A stretch of DNA of 7,703 nucleotides from NCBI GenBank assembly GCA_031400755.1, contig JANNQL010000083.1:1-7703 (forward strand), in the 5' to 3' direction. Each line of letters opens with the position of its first letter. The stretch's first letter is position 1. The notes below the pieces were generated by a model. The model did no database searches, was not told where the DNA came from, and saw only the letters and a list, made by a program, of their open reading frames with translations. Made by a program: the position numbers and the translations under genes. The stretch is from VMSU01 sp031400755. GTDB taxonomy: Bacteria; Desulfobacterota; Desulfobulbia; Desulfobulbales; VMSU01. This document shows positions 7,294 through 7,703 of the stretch, piece after piece.

Positions 7294-7703
7294 TAAAATT
7301 GCGTCAAGGCATTACCCCGCACGACATTACCAAATTAACCAAACTGCAAGGCTATAATGCCCATCGGCTTGTCTGGAACCTATTCGCCGATCATCCAGAC
7401 CGGCAACGTGATTTCCTTTATCGCCAGGAAACCGTCAACGGCTGGCCAACCTTCTACACGGTTTCGGAGCGAGAACCAGAAGATAATAATGGAGTATGGG
7501 AGGTCTTGCCGAAACAATACAACCCACAACTCCGAGCTGGTCAGCGCCTGGGCTTTACCCTCTGCGCCAACCCGATCCGTTCCCGGCGTGATGACAATGG
7601 CCATCAACAACGACATGACGTGGTCATGGAGGCCAAGCTCAAGCTGAAGGAACAGGGGGAGAGCTTTAATCTCCCGGAAATTGTTCAAGAGAACGGATTT
7701 CAC
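7278..7703 (+). CDS. cas6e: crRNA endoribonuclease Cas6e (CasE), type I-E, 3'-truncated by window edge
   Basis: The first 142 codons are visible with no stop; the family is usually about 200-230 residues, so roughly two thirds is present. The N-terminus MYFSMIKL, the segment HRLVWNLFADHPDRQRDFLYR (29-49) and the block LCANPIRSR in the second half are Cas6e hallmarks; they line up with MYLS, HQGLWHLF and LRANPIK of the E. coli protein as I remember it. By that match H29 is the probable catalytic histidine (E. coli His20), with Y26 close by. Cas6e cuts the pre-crRNA within each repeat hairpin and stays bound to the 3' stem-loop as the head of Cascade. The C-terminal glycine-rich loop lies outside the window. 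The gene overlaps cas5e by 16 bases in another frame. Cas1 and Cas2 genes often come next in this order, but that cannot be seen here. Confidence 0.95.
   Translation, partial: MYFSMIKLRQGITPHDITKLTKLQGYNAHRLVWNLFADHPDRQRDFLYRQETVNGWPTFYTVSEREPEDNNGVWEVLPKQYNPQLRAGQRLGFTLCANPIRSRRDDNGHQQRHDVVMEAKLKLKEQGESFNLPEIVQENGFH

Noticed and set aside
7357..7703. Open frames on both strands at the right end (7357-7647 + and 7380-7703 -)
   Set aside because: The region is coded by cas6e in a third frame with clear Cas6e motifs; these are shadows that stand out only because cas6e has no stop in the window.
1..7703. CRISPR array, leader, cas1 or cas2 in the window
   Set aside because: No regularly spaced direct repeats and no Cas1 or Cas2 motifs were seen; they may lie beyond either edge.

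Overview
This window holds most of a class 1, type I-E CRISPR-Cas interference operon. All genes are on the + strand, packed almost without gaps, and every visible reading frame is intact. The order is: 3'-end of a DEDDh (DnaQ/RNase T-like) 3'-5' exonuclease gene, cas3, cse1 (casA), cse2 (casB), cas7e (casC), cas5e (casD), and the first 142 codons of cas6e (casE), which runs off the right edge. The families were assigned by reading motifs in the translations; no database search was run.

Region by region: positions 3-530 are the exonuclease, open at the left edge. It ends in a stop that overlaps the cas3 start (ATGATG across 527-532). Positions 530-3259 are cas3, with an N-terminal HD nuclease, a two-lobed SF2 helicase and a C-terminal domain. 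The cse1 start codon follows the cas3 stop directly (TAAATG). A 49-base gap and a 31-base gap precede cse2 and cas7e, and each ends in a strong purine-rich ribosome binding site. cas5e follows cas7e after 3 bases, and cas6e overlaps the end of cas5e by 16 bases. No promoter, terminator, CRISPR repeat, tRNA or mobile element is visible. The promoter, cas1, cas2 and the array must lie outside the window if they are present.

How the genes work together (established for the family): Cas6e cuts the pre-crRNA. Cas5e, six Cas7e, two Cse2, one Cse1 and Cas6e assemble on the crRNA as Cascade. Cse1 helps read the PAM and recruits Cas3, which nicks and then unwinds and degrades the target DNA. The catalytic residues that can be recognised in Cas3 and Cas6e are present, so this looks like a working interference module.

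The least ordinary feature is the DEDDh exonuclease translationally coupled to cas3. DnaQ-like nucleases are known to trim prespacers during adaptation, and in some I-E systems a DEDDh domain is fused to Cas2. Here no start codon lies in frame between the left edge and the first catalytic motif, so the protein has an N-terminal part that cannot be seen. Whether that part is Cas2, something else, or a few residues is the main open question.

The host is a bacterium. Mixed, moderately GC-rich codon use and Cas proteins of the common proteobacterial/delta-proteobacterial I-E flavour suggest a Gram-negative host, but this is a weak inference and no genus can be named.
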